NCBI RefSeq assembly: GCF_001425905.1
Contig: NZ_LMDY01000001.1
Location: 254,890 to 318,889 of the forward strand
Length of the DNA: 64,000 nt
Direction of reading: 5' to 3'
From: Methylibium sp. Root1272
GTDB taxonomy: Bacteria > Pseudomonadota > Gammaproteobacteria > Burkholderiales > Burkholderiaceae_C
The notes beneath the pieces are model-generated. The model searched no databases and was not told the origin of the DNA. It saw nothing but the letters and a program-made list of their open reading frames with translations. This document shows, piece after piece, positions 54,220-63,553 of this stretch (position 1 is its first letter; each line of letters starts with the position of its first letter). A program made the translations under genes and the position numbers.

Positions 54220-54357
54220 GCCCCATATGCGGGCAAGTCAACAGGCGAGTCGAGCCCAGGGCCGCCCCAAGCCGGCTCGCGTCCCATGGACCGCGCAGGC
54301 GGGCCACCATGTGGACCTTGGAGACCGACCGAAGTACTCACCGGGCGAAGGGCGGTC

Positions 54358-55323
54358 ATGAGCGAACTCCATAAATTCATCTTCGAGGGCCTGCCGGTGC
54401 GCGGCATGCTGGTGCGGTTGACCGGCGCCTGGACCGAGTTGCTGGCCCGGCGCGGGCCGGAACGGGCGCACCCGGAACCGGTGCGCGCACTGCTCGGCGA
54501 AATGGCCGCCGCCGGCGTGCTGATGCAGGCCAGCATCCGGTTCAACGGGGCGTTGGTGCTGCAGATCACGGGCGACGGGCCGGTGAAGCTGGCGGTGGCC
54601 GAGGTGCAGCCCGACCTGGCGCTGCGGGCCACGGCCACCGTGGTCGGCGAGGTGCCGCCCGGCGCGCGGCTCGAGGCGCTGGTCAACGTCGACGGGCGCG
54701 GCCATTGCGCGATCACGCTCGACCCCAAGGACCGCTTCCCGGGCCAGCAGCCCTACCAGGGCGTGGTGCCGCTGCATGGTGATCGGCGAGAGCCGCTGCA
54801 GCAGCTGTCGGACGTGCTCGAGCACTACATGCTGCAGTCGGAGCAGCTGGACACCAAGCTCGTGCTCGCGGCGAACGACCAGATGGCCGCGGGGCTGCTG
54901 ATCCAGCGCCTGCCGGTCGAGGGCGAAGGCAACCTCGGTGCGCGCAACGAGGACGAGATCGGCCTGAACGAGGCCTACAACCGCATCGCCCACCTCAGCG
55001 CGACGCTGACGCGCGAGGAGTTGCTGACGCTGGATGCCGACACGCTGCTGCGTCGGCTGTTCTGGGAGGAGACGGTGCGCCGTTTCGAGCCGCTGGTGGG
55101 CGAGCAGGGCCCGCGTTTTGCCTGCAGCTGCTCGCGAGAGCGGGTGGCGCGCATGCTGCGCGGCCTGGGGCGCGAGGAGTTCGATGGTCTGATCGCCGAG
55201 CGCGGGCTGGCCGAGGTGGGCTGCGAGTTCTGCGGAGCGCAGTACCACTTCGATGCGGTCGACGGCGGCGAGGTCTTCACGGCGCCGCGCGACCAGCCCC
55301 CGGCCTCTCGCGCCGTGCAATAG
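54358..55323 (+). CDS. hslO: Redox-regulated chaperone Hsp33
   Basis: A 321-residue cytoplasmic holdase activated by oxidation. The C-terminal zinc switch has C256 and C258 (FACSCS) and C289 and C292 (GCEFCG), the required CxC/CxxC pattern. The N-terminal domain opens with LHKFIFEGLPVRGMLVRL. ATG 54358 precedes the conserved N-terminus; the upstream in-frame reading is not conserved. It is probably monocistronic, followed by the sucA promoter region. Confidence 0.94.
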   Translation: MSELHKFIFEGLPVRGMLVRLTGAWTELLARRGPERAHPEPVRALLGEMAAAGVLMQASIRFNGALVLQITGDGPVKLAVAEVQPDLALRATATVVGEVPPGARLEALVNVDGRGHCAITLDPKDRFPGQQPYQGVVPLHGDRREPLQQLSDVLEHYMLQSEQLDTKLVLAANDQMAAGLLIQRLPVEGEGNLGARNEDEIGLNEAYNRIAHLSATLTREELLTLDADTLLRRLFWEETVRRFEPLVGEQGPRFACSCSRERVARMLRGLGREEFDGLIAERGLAEVGCEFCGAQYHFDAVDGGEVFTAPRDQPPASRAVQ

Positions 55324-55395
55324 CGAGGATCGGCCTCACGATCGTGAAACGCCGATGAAGGGCACTTATCCCGGCCTGTTGTGGTGCCGGTCCGC

Positions 55396-55424
55396 GGGAC
55401 ACCCATGCGCCGCGGTGCTACAGT
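55396..55424 (+). promoter_or_regulatory. Candidate sucA promoter
   Basis: GGGACA, a 17-nt spacer and TACAGT lie 150 bp before sucA within the 250-bp region after hslO. The -35 matches only its GACA part. No other element was recognised in this leader. Confidence 0.4.
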
Positions 55425-55573
55425 CCTGAGCGAAATTTGGTCCTTCCCGTCCCCTTTTCTGGTTCTGTTGAACAAGCAAAGGCGGGTCGCAATCCGCCAA
55501 CCGGTCCAGCCGTGTCGCGGAAGGTTTTTCAACCAGCCAACGTCCTGGATACCAGGGTGAAAGGTGAGCGAAG

Positions 55574-58432
55574 ATGATGCAGCAGTACCGGTCGAACTCG
55601 TACCTGTTCGGGGGCAACGCGCCCTACGTCGAGGAACTGTACGAGTCCTATCTCGACAACCCGGGCTCGGTCCCCGAAAAATGGCGCGCCTACTTCGACG
55701 CGCTCCAGCACGTACCGGCCACCGACGGCTCCGAATCCCGCGACGTGGCGCATGCGCCGGTCGTCGAATCCTTCGCGCAGCGCGCCAAGGCCAACGCCTT
55801 CGCCGTCAAGGCCAGCGCCGCCGAACTGGCGGTCGCGCGCAAGCAGGTGCACGTGCAGTCGCTGATCGCGGCCTACCGCACACTGGGCGCCCGCTGGGCC
55901 GACCTCGACCCGCTCAAGCGCACCGAGCGCCCCAAGATTCCCGAACTGGAGCCGGCGTTCTACGACCTGAGCGAGTCCGACATGGACATCACGTTCAGCG
56001 CCACGAACACCTACTTCACCACCGCCGAGCAGCAGACGCTGCGCGAGATCCTCCAGGCGCTGCGCGAAACCTACTGCGGCAGCATCGGCGCCGAGTTCAT
56101 GCACATCACCGAGCCGGTCGAGAAGCGCTGGTGGCAGCAGCGGCTCGAGAGCGTGCGCGCCAAGCCGAGCTTCACCGCGGCGCAGAAGACCCACATCCTC
56201 GATCGACTGACCGCCTCCGAGGGCCTGGAGCGCTATCTGCACACCAAGTACGTCGGCCAGAAGCGCTTCTCGCTCGAAGGCGGCGAGAGCTTCATCGCCT
56301 CGATGGACGAGGTGGTGCAGCGCGGCGGCGAGCGCGGCGTGCAGGAGATCGTGATCGGCATGGCCCACCGCGGCCGTCTCAACGTGCTGGTCAACACGCT
56401 GGGCAAGATGCCCAAGGACCTGTTCGCCGAGTTCGACCATACCGCCAAGGAAGAACTGCCGGCCGGCGACGTGAAGTACCACCAGGGCTTCTCGAGCGAC
56501 GTCACGACGGCGGGCGGCCCGGTCCACCTGAGCCTGTCGTTCAACCCCTCGCACCTGGAGATCGTGAACCCGGTGGTGGAGGGCTCGGTCAAGGCGCGTC
56601 TCGACCGGCGCGGCGACAAGGAAGGCGACACGGTGCTGCCGGTGCTGGTGCACGGCGACGCGGCCTTCGCCGGCCAGGGCGTGGTGATGGAGACGCTGGC
56701 GCTGGCGCAGACGCGCGGCTACTACACCGGCGGCACGGTGCATCTGGTCATCAACAACCAGATCGGCTTCACCACCAGCGACCCGCGCGACTCGCGCTCC
56801 ACGCTGTACTGCACCGACGTGGTCAAGATGATCGAGGCGCCGGTGTTGCATGTGAACGGCGACGACCCCGAGGCGGTGGTGCTGTGCACCCAGCTCGCGC
56901 TCGACTACCGGCAGGAGTTCAACAAGGACGTCGTCGTCGACATCATCTGCTTCCGCAAGCTGGGCCACAACGAGCAGGACACGCCGTCGCTGACCCAGCC
57001 GCTGATGTACAAGAAGATCGCAGCCCACCCCGGCACGCGCAAGCTGTACGCCGACAAGCTGGTGGCCCAGGGCACGCTGAAGCCCGAAGAGCCGGACGCG
57101 ATGGTCAAGGCCTTCCGCGCTGCGATGGACGCCGGCAAGCACACGGTCGATCCGGTGCTGACCAACTACAAGAGCAAGTACGCGGTCGACTGGACGCCCT
57201 ACCTGAACCGCAAGTGGACCGACGCGGCCGACACCGCGCTGCCGTTGGCCGAGATCAAGCGCCTGGCCGAGCGCATCACGACCATCCCGAAGGGCTTCAA
57301 GGTCCATCCGCTGGTCGAGAAGGTGCTGGCCGACCGTGCGGCGATGGGCCGCGGCGAGATCAACGTCGACTGGGGCATGGGTGAGCATCTCGCCTATGCT
57401 TCGCTGGTGGCGAGCGGCTACCCGGTGCGCTTGTCCGGCGAGGACTGCGGCCGTGGCACCTTCACCCACCGCCATTCCGTGCTGCACGACCAGAACCGCG
57501 AGAAGTGGGACGAAGGCACCTGGACGCCGCTGCAGCACGTGGCCGACGGCCAGGCGCCGTTCGTCGTGATCGACTCCATCCTGTCGGAGGAGGCAGTGCT
57601 CGGCTTCGAGTACGGCTACGCCTCGGCCGACCCGACCACGCTGACGATCTGGGAAGCGCAGTTCGGCGACTTCGTCAACGGTGCGCAGGTCGTGATCGAC
57701 CAGTTCATCGCCTCCGGTGAGGTGAAGTGGGGCCGCGCGAACGGCCTGACGCTGCTGCTGCCGCACGGCTACGAAGGGCAGGGCCCGGAGCACAGCTCGG
57801 CGCGCCTCGAGCGCTTCATGCAGCTGGCCGCGGACAACAACATGCAGGTCTGCCAGCCGACCTCCGCCAGCCAGATCTTCCACCTGCTGCGCCGTCAGCA
57901 GGTGCGCATGTTCCGCAAGCCGCTGGTGGTGATGACGCCGAAGTCCCTGCTGCGCAACAAGGATGCCGCGTCGCCGCTGTCGGAGTTCACCCGCGGCGAG
58001 TTCCGCACGGTGATCCCCGAGCAGAACGCCGACATCGAAGCGGCCAAGGTCAAGCGCGTGATCGCCTGCTCCGGCAAGGTCTACTACGATCTGGTGAAGC
58101 GCCGGGACGAGAAGAAGAGCAACGACGTGGTGATCCTGCGCGTCGAGCAGCTCTATCCCTTCCCGCACAAGGCGTTCTCGACCGAGCTGAAGAAGTACCC
58201 GAACGCGACCGACGTGGTGTGGTGTCAGGACGAGCCGCAGAACCAGGGCGCGTGGTTCTTCGTGCAGCACTACGTGCACGAGAACATGCTCGAGGGGCAG
58301 AAGCTCGGCTACGCCGGCCGCCCGGCCTCGGCCTCGCCGGCCGTCGGCTACGCGCACCTGCACCAGGAGCAGCTCAAGGCGCTGCTGGACCAGGCCTACG
58401 GCAAGCTCAAGGGATTCGTCCTGTCCAAGTGA
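55574..58432 (+). CDS. sucA: 2-oxoglutarate dehydrogenase E1 component
   Basis: A 952-residue thiamine diphosphate-dependent subunit of the 2-oxoglutarate dehydrogenase complex of the citric acid cycle. It decarboxylates 2-oxoglutarate and transfers the succinyl group to lipoyl-SucB. Visible features are the N-terminal SYLFGGNAPYVEELYESYL, catalytic-site VIGMAHRGRLNVLVN, the ThDP motif starting GDAAFAGQG and FRKLGHNEQDTPS. AAAGGTGAG lies before the ATG; a second ATG follows immediately. First gene of sucA-sucB-gdx-lpdA. Confidence 0.97.
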   Translation: MMQQYRSNSYLFGGNAPYVEELYESYLDNPGSVPEKWRAYFDALQHVPATDGSESRDVAHAPVVESFAQRAKANAFAVKASAAELAVARKQVHVQSLIAAYRTLGARWADLDPLKRTERPKIPELEPAFYDLSESDMDITFSATNTYFTTAEQQTLREILQALRETYCGSIGAEFMHITEPVEKRWWQQRLESVRAKPSFTAAQKTHILDRLTASEGLERYLHTKYVGQKRFSLEGGESFIASMDEVVQRGGERGVQEIVIGMAHRGRLNVLVNTLGKMPKDLFAEFDHTAKEELPAGDVKYHQGFSSDVTTAGGPVHLSLSFNPSHLEIVNPVVEGSVKARLDRRGDKEGDTVLPVLVHGDAAFAGQGVVMETLALAQTRGYYTGGTVHLVINNQIGFTTSDPRDSRSTLYCTDVVKMIEAPVLHVNGDDPEAVVLCTQLALDYRQEFNKDVVVDIICFRKLGHNEQDTPSLTQPLMYKKIAAHPGTRKLYADKLVAQGTLKPEEPDAMVKAFRAAMDAGKHTVDPVLTNYKSKYAVDWTPYLNRKWTDAADTALPLAEIKRLAERITTIPKGFKVHPLVEKVLADRAAMGRGEINVDWGMGEHLAYASLVASGYPVRLSGEDCGRGTFTHRHSVLHDQNREKWDEGTWTPLQHVADGQAPFVVIDSILSEEAVLGFEYGYASADPTTLTIWEAQFGDFVNGAQVVIDQFIASGEVKWGRANGLTLLLPHGYEGQGPEHSSARLERFMQLAADNNMQVCQPTSASQIFHLLRRQQVRMFRKPLVVMTPKSLLRNKDAASPLSEFTRGEFRTVIPEQNADIEAAKVKRVIACSGKVYYDLVKRRDEKKSNDVVILRVEQLYPFPHKAFSTELKKYPNATDVVWCQDEPQNQGAWFFVQHYVHENMLEGQKLGYAGRPASASPAVGYAHLHQEQLKALLDQAYGKLKGFVLSK

Positions 58433-58472
58433 CGTCATCGCGAACGCGTGCGCGGCGATGAACCGCGGTCTT

Positions 58473-58494
58473 CGACCGGCCCCCGCGCCGGTCG
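58473..58494 (+). other. Hairpin between sucA and sucB
   Basis: CGACCGGC and GCCGGTCG form a perfect 8-bp stem with a 6-nt loop, 41 nt after the sucA stop codon in a 113-bp gap. No T-run follows. It may act as an mRNA stabiliser or processing site that sets the SucA to SucB ratio. Confidence 0.45.
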
Positions 58495-58545
58495 GAGCTG
58501 CCGGACCCGCGCGATGCGTCATCCGAACAACGAAGAAAGCATTCC

Positions 58546-59838
58546 ATGGCCATCATTGAAGTCAAAGTTCCTCAGCTGAGCGAATCCGTTGCCGAAGCGA
58601 CCCTGCTGCAGTGGAAGAAGAAGCCCGGCGAAGCCGTCGCGATCGACGAGATCCTGATCGAGATCGAGACCGACAAGGTCGTGCTCGAAGTGCCGGCGCC
58701 GGCCGCGGGCGTGCTGGCGCAGCTGGTCAAGAACGATGGTGAGAGCTGCGTCAGCGACGAGGTGATCGCCAAGATCGACACCGACGGCAAGGAGGCGGTC
58801 AGTCCGCTCGAGGTCAAGCCGGTGCCCGAGGGCAAGCCGGCGTCCGGCGCAACGCCCGGTGTCACGGCTGACCCGGCGGGCGCGAAGAGCGACGTGGCGA
58901 TGCCCGCGGCCGCCAAGCTGCTGGCCGAGAACCAGCTGGGCGCGAGCCAGGTGGCCGGCACCGGCAAGGACGGGCGCGTGACCAAGGGCGACGTGCAGGC
59001 GGCGCTGCAGGCCGGCGTCAAGACGGCGGCGCCCGCGGTGGCGGCCCCGGCAGCAGCGACCGTCTCGGTGCCGGTCGCGCCGTCCGTCGCCAGGGCGCTG
59101 CCCGCCGTCACGGTGCCGACCGCGCTGAACCTGGGTGACCGCCCCGAGCAGCGCGTGCCGATGTCGCGCCTGCGGGCGCGCGTGGCCGAGCGGCTGCTGC
59201 AGTCGCAGGCCACCAACGCCATCCTGACCACCTTCAACGAGGTCAACATGGCCCCGGTGATGGAGATGCGCAAGCGCTTCCAGGAGAAGTTCGAGAAGGA
59301 GCACGGCGTCAAGATCGGCTTCATGAGCTTCTTCGTGAAGGCGGCGGTCGCGGCGCTCAAGCGCTACCCGGTCATCAACGCCAGCGTGGACGGTAACGAC
59401 ATCGTCTACCACGGCTATTTCGACATCGGCATCGCGGTGGGCTCGCCGCGCGGCTTGGTGGTGCCGATCCTGCGCAACGCCGACCAGATGAGCTTCGCCG
59501 ACATCGAGAAGAAGATCGCCGAGTTCGGCCAGAAGGCGCGCGACGGCAAGCTGTCGCTCGAAGATCTGACCGGCGGCACCTTCTCGATCTCCAATGGCGG
59601 CACCTTCGGCTCGATGCTGAGCACCCCGATCATCAACCCGCCGCAGAGCGCCATCCTGGGCGTGCACGCGACCAAGGATCGCGCGGTGGTCGAGAACGGC
59701 CAGATCGTGATCCGGCCGATGAACTACCTGGCGATGTCCTACGACCACCGCATCATCGACGGCCGCGAGGCGGTTCTGGGCCTCGTGGCGATGAAGGAAG
59801 CGCTGGAAGACCCGGCGCGGCTGCTGTTCGACATCTGA
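58546..59838 (+). CDS. sucB: 2-oxoglutarate dehydrogenase E2 component (dihydrolipoyl succinyltransferase)
   Basis: A 430-residue core subunit. The lipoyl domain (1-80) has the lipoylated Lys44 in [11 protein letters not shown]. An E3/E1-binding domain is at about 112-150 ([28 protein letters not shown]), flanked by Ala/Pro/Val linkers. The catalytic domain ends with [16 protein letters not shown], which carries the active-site histidine and aspartate. It links SucA to LpdA in the complex. A 113-bp gap with a hairpin separates it from sucA. Confidence 0.97.
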   Translation: MAIIEVKVPQLSESVAEATLLQWKKKPGEAVAIDEILIEIETDKVVLEVPAPAAGVLAQLVKNDGESCVSDEVIAKIDTDGKEAVSPLEVKPVPEGKPASGATPGVTADPAGAKSDVAMPAAAKLLAENQLGASQVAGTGKDGRVTKGDVQAALQAGVKTAAPAVAAPAAATVSVPVAPSVARALPAVTVPTALNLGDRPEQRVPMSRLRARVAERLLQSQATNAILTTFNEVNMAPVMEMRKRFQEKFEKEHGVKIGFMSFFVKAAVAALKRYPVINASVDGNDIVYHGYFDIGIAVGSPRGLVVPILRNADQMSFADIEKKIAEFGQKARDGKLSLEDLTGGTFSISNGGTFGSMLSTPIINPPQSAILGVHATKDRAVVENGQIVIRPMNYLAMSYDHRIIDGREAVLGLVAMKEALEDPARLLFDI

Positions 59839-59871
59839 TCGTCTCGAGACCGGTTTCCGTCCGACACGAGC

Positions 59872-60189
59872 ATGGCCTGGATCTACCTCGCGCTGGCGGG
59901 CCTGTTCGAGATCGGCTGGCCGGTCGGCTTCAAGCTGTCGCAGCAGCCGGCCTTCAAGGTCTGGGGCATTGCCGGCGCGGTGCTGTCGATGGGCCTGTCG
60001 GGCTGGCTGCTGTGGCTGGCCCAGCGCGAGATTCCCATCGGCACGGCCTACGCGGTCTGGACCGGCATCGGCGGCGCCGGCACCTTCCTGATCGGGGTGC
60101 TGTTCTTCGGCGATTCGGCCTCGCTGGCCCGTTACCTCGGCGTCGCGCTGATCGTCGGCGGCGTCATCACACTCAAGCTCGCCCACTGA
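59872..60189 (+). CDS. gdx: SMR-family transporter, Gdx/SugE type (guanidinium exporter)
   Basis: A 105-residue, four-helix small multidrug resistance protein. The conserved glutamate is in [16 protein letters not shown], and [22 protein letters not shown] is typical of the Gdx/SugE branch, whose members export guanidinium in exchange for protons. It lies in the same direction between sucB and lpdA with gaps of about 30 bp on either side, which makes co-transcription with the dehydrogenase complex likely. No guanidine riboswitch was seen in the 33-bp upstream gap. Confidence 0.88.
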   Translation: MAWIYLALAGLFEIGWPVGFKLSQQPAFKVWGIAGAVLSMGLSGWLLWLAQREIPIGTAYAVWTGIGGAGTFLIGVLFFGDSASLARYLGVALIVGGVITLKLAH

Positions 60190-60218
60190 ACGCGGCGAGC
60201 ATTTCGGAGCACTCTCTC

Positions 60219-61646
60219 ATGAGCAAGACTTTCGACGTCGTCGTCATCGGCGGCGGTCCGGCCGGCTACATCGCGGCCATCCGCGCGGCGCAGCTCGGTT
60301 TCAATACCGCCTGCATCGACGAGTGGAAGAACGACAAGGGCGGCCCGGCACCGGGCGGCACCTGCACGAACGTGGGTTGCATCCCGTCGAAGGCGCTGCT
60401 GCAGTCGAGCGAGCACTTCGAGCACGCCGGCCACGCCTTCGCCGATCACGGCATCGGCCTGAAGGACCTGAGCATCGACATCGCGAAGATGCTGGGGCGC
60501 AAGGACACCGTCGTGAAGCAGAACAACGACGGCATCCTCTACCTGTTCAAGAAGAACAAGATCACCTTCTTCCACGGCCGCGGCTCGTTCGTGAAGGCCG
60601 GTGACGCCGGCTACGAGATCAAGGTCAGCGGTGCCACCGAGGACACGCTGATCGGCAAGGACATCATCATCGCGACCGGTTCGAATGCGCGTGCGTTGCC
60701 CGGCGCCCCGTTCGACGAGGAGAGCATCCTCAGCAACGATGGCGCGCTGCGCATCCCGTCGGTGCCGGCGAAGCTGGGCGTCATCGGCTCGGGCGTGATC
60801 GGACTCGAGATGGGTTCCGTGTGGCGCCGCCTGGGCGCCGAGGTGACGGTGCTGGAAGCGCTGCCGACCTTCCTGGGCGCGGTCGACGAACAGATCGCCA
60901 AGGAGGCCCAGAAGGCCTTCATGAGGCAGCGCCTGAAGATCGAGCTGGGCGTGAAGATCAGCGAAGTCAAGAAGGACAAGAAGGGCGTCAGCGTCAGCTA
61001 TACCAGCGCGAAGGGCGACGCGAAGACGTTGGAGGTCGACAAGCTGATCGTGTCGATCGGCCGGGTGCCCAACACCACCGGCCTGAACGCCGAGGCGGTG
61101 GGGCTGAAGATCGACGAGCGCGGCGCCATCGTGGTCGACGACGACTGCCGCACCAACCTGCCGAAGGTGTGGGCCGTCGGCGACGTGGTCCGCGGCCCGA
61201 TGCTCGCCCACAAGGCGGAAGAAGAGGGCGTGGCGGTCGCGGAGCGCATCGCCGGCCAGCATGGTCATGTCAACTTCAACACCATCCCCTGGGTCATCTA
61301 CACCAGCCCGGAGATCGCCTGGGTCGGCCAGACCGAGCAGCAGCTCAAGGCGGCCGGCCGCGCCTACAAGGCCGGCACCTTCCCGTTCCTGGCCAACGGC
61401 CGTGCGCGCGCACTGGGCGACACGACCGGCATGGTGAAGTTCCTGGCGGACGCGGCGACCGACGAGATCCTCGGCGTGCACATCGTCGGGCCGATGGCCA
61501 GCGAACTGATCGCCGAGGCGGTGGTGGCGATGGAGTTCAAGGCCAGCGCCGAGGACATCGCCCGCATCTGCCACGCGCACCCATCGCTGTCCGAAGCGAC
61601 CAAGGAGGCGGCGCTGGCCGTCGACAAGCGCACGCTGAACTTCTAG
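60219..61646 (+). CDS. lpdA: Dihydrolipoyl dehydrogenase (E3)
   Basis: A 475-residue FAD flavoprotein that reoxidises dihydrolipoamide with NAD+. It has the FAD motif [12 protein letters not shown], the redox disulfide C49/C54 in [14 protein letters not shown], the NAD motif [14 protein letters not shown] and the C-terminal HAHPSLSE with the catalytic histidine. GGAG precedes the ATG. It completes the suc operon and probably serves 2-oxoglutarate dehydrogenase. Confidence 0.97.
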   Translation: MSKTFDVVVIGGGPAGYIAAIRAAQLGFNTACIDEWKNDKGGPAPGGTCTNVGCIPSKALLQSSEHFEHAGHAFADHGIGLKDLSIDIAKMLGRKDTVVKQNNDGILYLFKKNKITFFHGRGSFVKAGDAGYEIKVSGATEDTLIGKDIIIATGSNARALPGAPFDEESILSNDGALRIPSVPAKLGVIGSGVIGLEMGSVWRRLGAEVTVLEALPTFLGAVDEQIAKEAQKAFMRQRLKIELGVKISEVKKDKKGVSVSYTSAKGDAKTLEVDKLIVSIGRVPNTTGLNAEAVGLKIDERGAIVVDDDCRTNLPKVWAVGDVVRGPMLAHKAEEEGVAVAERIAGQHGHVNFNTIPWVIYTSPEIAWVGQTEQQLKAAGRAYKAGTFPFLANGRARALGDTTGMVKFLADAATDEILGVHIVGPMASELIAEAVVAMEFKASAEDIARICHAHPSLSEATKEAALAVDKRTLNF

Positions 61647-61650
61647 TCAT

Positions 61651-61720
61651 GTCAGCCCCCACGTCGCTCTGCTCCCGTCTCCCGAGGGGGCGCTCGGCCG
61701 CGAGGACCACGAGGGGGGCC
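61651..61720. repeat. Dispersed GC-rich palindromic repeat, copy 2
   Basis: After lpdA, similar to the element at 50391-50450 but with an imperfect palindrome (CCCGAGGGGGCG core). It occupies most of the 117-bp gap before zapE. Confidence 0.4.
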
Positions 61721-61763
61721 GTCCCTGGCCGCTGGCAGCCCGGCGCCGACCGAGACGCGACAC

Positions 61764-62861
61764 GTGGCGGTTCGTGATCTATACGCCGCCATGCTCGCCG
61801 AGCGTGGCTACACAAGCGACGCGGCACAGCTGAGCGCGCTCGACGCGCTGGAGCGTTGCGAGAACGAGTGGGCCGACTACAAGGCACGCCGCAGCAATGC
61901 GGTGAGCAAGCTGCTGCGCCGCCCGCCGATCCCGCGCGGCGTCTACATGTATGGTGGTGTCGGGCGCGGCAAGAGCTTCCTGATGGACTGCTTCTTCCAG
62001 TCGGTGCCGCTGGTGCGCAAGACACGGCTGCACTTCCACGAGTTCATGCGCGAGGTGCACCGCGAGCTGCAGGAGCTCAAGGGCACGGCCGACCCGCTGG
62101 ACGAACTGGGCAGCCGCATTGCGCGGCGCTTCCGGTTGATCTGCTTCGACGAGTTCCACGTGGCCGACGTGACCGACGCGATGATCCTGCACCGGCTGCT
62201 GGCGGCGCTGTTCGCCAACCGCGTCAGCATCGTCACGACGTCCAACTTCCACCCCGACGGCCTCTACCCCAACGGCCTGCACCGCGACCGCATCCTGCCG
62301 GCGATCGAGTTGCTCAAGGACAGGCTGGAAGTGATCAACGTCGACGCCGGTGTCGACTACCGCCAGCGCACGCTGGAGGGCGTGGCGCTTTACCACGTGC
62401 CGCTCGGACCGGCGGCCGATGCAGCGCTGACCGAGACCTTCGAGCGCCTCGCCGAGGCCAAGGACGAGGATCCGGTGCTCAACATCGAGCAGCGGACGAT
62501 CCGTGCGCGCCGACGCGCCGGCGGCGTGGTGTGGTTCGACTTCAAGACCTTGTGCGGCGGCCCGCGCTCGCAGAACGACTACCTCGAGCTGGCCTCGCAG
62601 TTCCACACCGTGCTGCTGTCCGACGTGCCCGAGATGCCGCCACGGCTGGCGTCCGAGGCACGGCGGTTCACCTGGCTGGTCGACGTGCTCTACGATCGGC
62701 GCGTGAAACTCGTGATGTCTGCGGCCGTGCCGCCCGAACAGCTCTACACCGACGGACCACTGGCCCATGAATTCCCACGTACCGTGTCGCGCCTGACCGA
62801 GATGCAGTCGGCCGAGTTCCTGGCGCTGTCGCGGCGGGAAGTCGACACGAGCCTGACCTGA
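61764..62861 (+). CDS. zapE: Cell division protein ZapE (AFG1-like ATPase)
   Basis: A 365-residue P-loop ATPase that modulates Z-ring constriction, mainly under stress or low oxygen. Walker A is VYMYGGVGRGKSFLMD, Walker B is RLICFDEFHVADVTDA, and TSNFHPDGLYPNGLHRDRILPAI is the typical AFG1 stretch (TSNFHPDGLYPNGL). GTG 61764 gives the expected N-terminus but has no ribosome site. Its TGA overlaps the next ATG as TGATG. Confidence 0.93.
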   Translation: MAVRDLYAAMLAERGYTSDAAQLSALDALERCENEWADYKARRSNAVSKLLRRPPIPRGVYMYGGVGRGKSFLMDCFFQSVPLVRKTRLHFHEFMREVHRELQELKGTADPLDELGSRIARRFRLICFDEFHVADVTDAMILHRLLAALFANRVSIVTTSNFHPDGLYPNGLHRDRILPAIELLKDRLEVINVDAGVDYRQRTLEGVALYHVPLGPAADAALTETFERLAEAKDEDPVLNIEQRTIRARRRAGGVVWFDFKTLCGGPRSQNDYLELASQFHTVLLSDVPEMPPRLASEARRFTWLVDVLYDRRVKLVMSAAVPPEQLYTDGPLAHEFPRTVSRLTEMQSAEFLALSRREVDTSLT

Positions 62862-63490
62862 TGCACACGCGCCTCGCCGGCTTTCTACGCTGCAGCGTCG
62901 TCGCCCTGGTGACGATCGGCGCGGCGTTCGTGTCGCGGGGTGAGGCCGGTGCCTCCGACACGGCATTGCGTGAACGCCTGTCCACCGAGCGCCGGCAGGT
63001 CGAGCGCGACTATGCTGCGCAGGAGCGCGAGTGCGGGCAGCGCTTTCTCGTGACGGCGTGTGTCGACGCCGCCAAGGCGCAGCGCCGAGACGCGCTGAAG
63101 CGCCTGAGTACACGCGAGGCGGCGCTCGACGACGCGGAGCGGACGCGGCGGGCCGCGGCCCGTCAGCAGCACATCGACGCCAAGCTGGAGCGCCAGATGC
63201 GCGACCGTGAGGAGCGCGCCTCGGCGCCGCTGATTCCCTTCGACGCCGCGAGTGCGGCGATCCGCACGCCGGCGGCGCGCACGCCGCCGCGCACGCCGAC
63301 ATCCACGCCGCCGATCGACGAAGCCCAGCGGCGCGCCGACGAACAGCGCTCTCGCACCGAGTACGAGACCCGGCAGCGCCAGGTCGAGGCAAGGCAGCAA
63401 GCCGCGGCCCAGCGCCAGGCGCAACGGGCTGGGTCGCGCAAGCCGCCTGCGGCGCCGCTGCCGCCGATCGAGGGGGCGTCCGCGCCCTGA
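62861..63490 (+). CDS. Exported coiled-coil protein of unknown function
   Basis: A 209-residue protein with a Sec signal (about 1-32, hydrophobic SVVALVTIGAAFV, cleavage near AGAS). The mature part is highly charged and helical, probably a coiled coil (about 35-125, with RERLSTERRQVERDYAAQE and two cysteines near 58 and 67). A proline/threonine-rich linker and a second Arg/Gln-rich coil follow. No enzymatic motif is seen. It is translationally coupled to zapE. Similar short exported coiled-coil proteins occur in Burkholderiales without assigned roles. Confidence 0.8.
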   Translation: MHTRLAGFLRCSVVALVTIGAAFVSRGEAGASDTALRERLSTERRQVERDYAAQERECGQRFLVTACVDAAKAQRRDALKRLSTREAALDDAERTRRAAARQQHIDAKLERQMRDREERASAPLIPFDAASAAIRTPAARTPPRTPTSTPPIDEAQRRADEQRSRTEYETRQRQVEARQQAAAQRQAQRAGSRKPPAAPLPPIEGASAP

Positions 63491-63553
63491 GCGATGGTCA
63501 GGCCGCGTCCGGGGCGTGGCCCGACGACGCGGTCCAAGCGCCGAGCTTCCTGT

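Noticed and set aside
55529-58522. A 997-codon open frame antisense to sucA
   Set aside because: It is a shadow of sucA with low-complexity composition and no domain.
59839-59871. A guanidine riboswitch before gdx
   Set aside because: The 33-bp gap is too short and no ykkC-type structure is seen.
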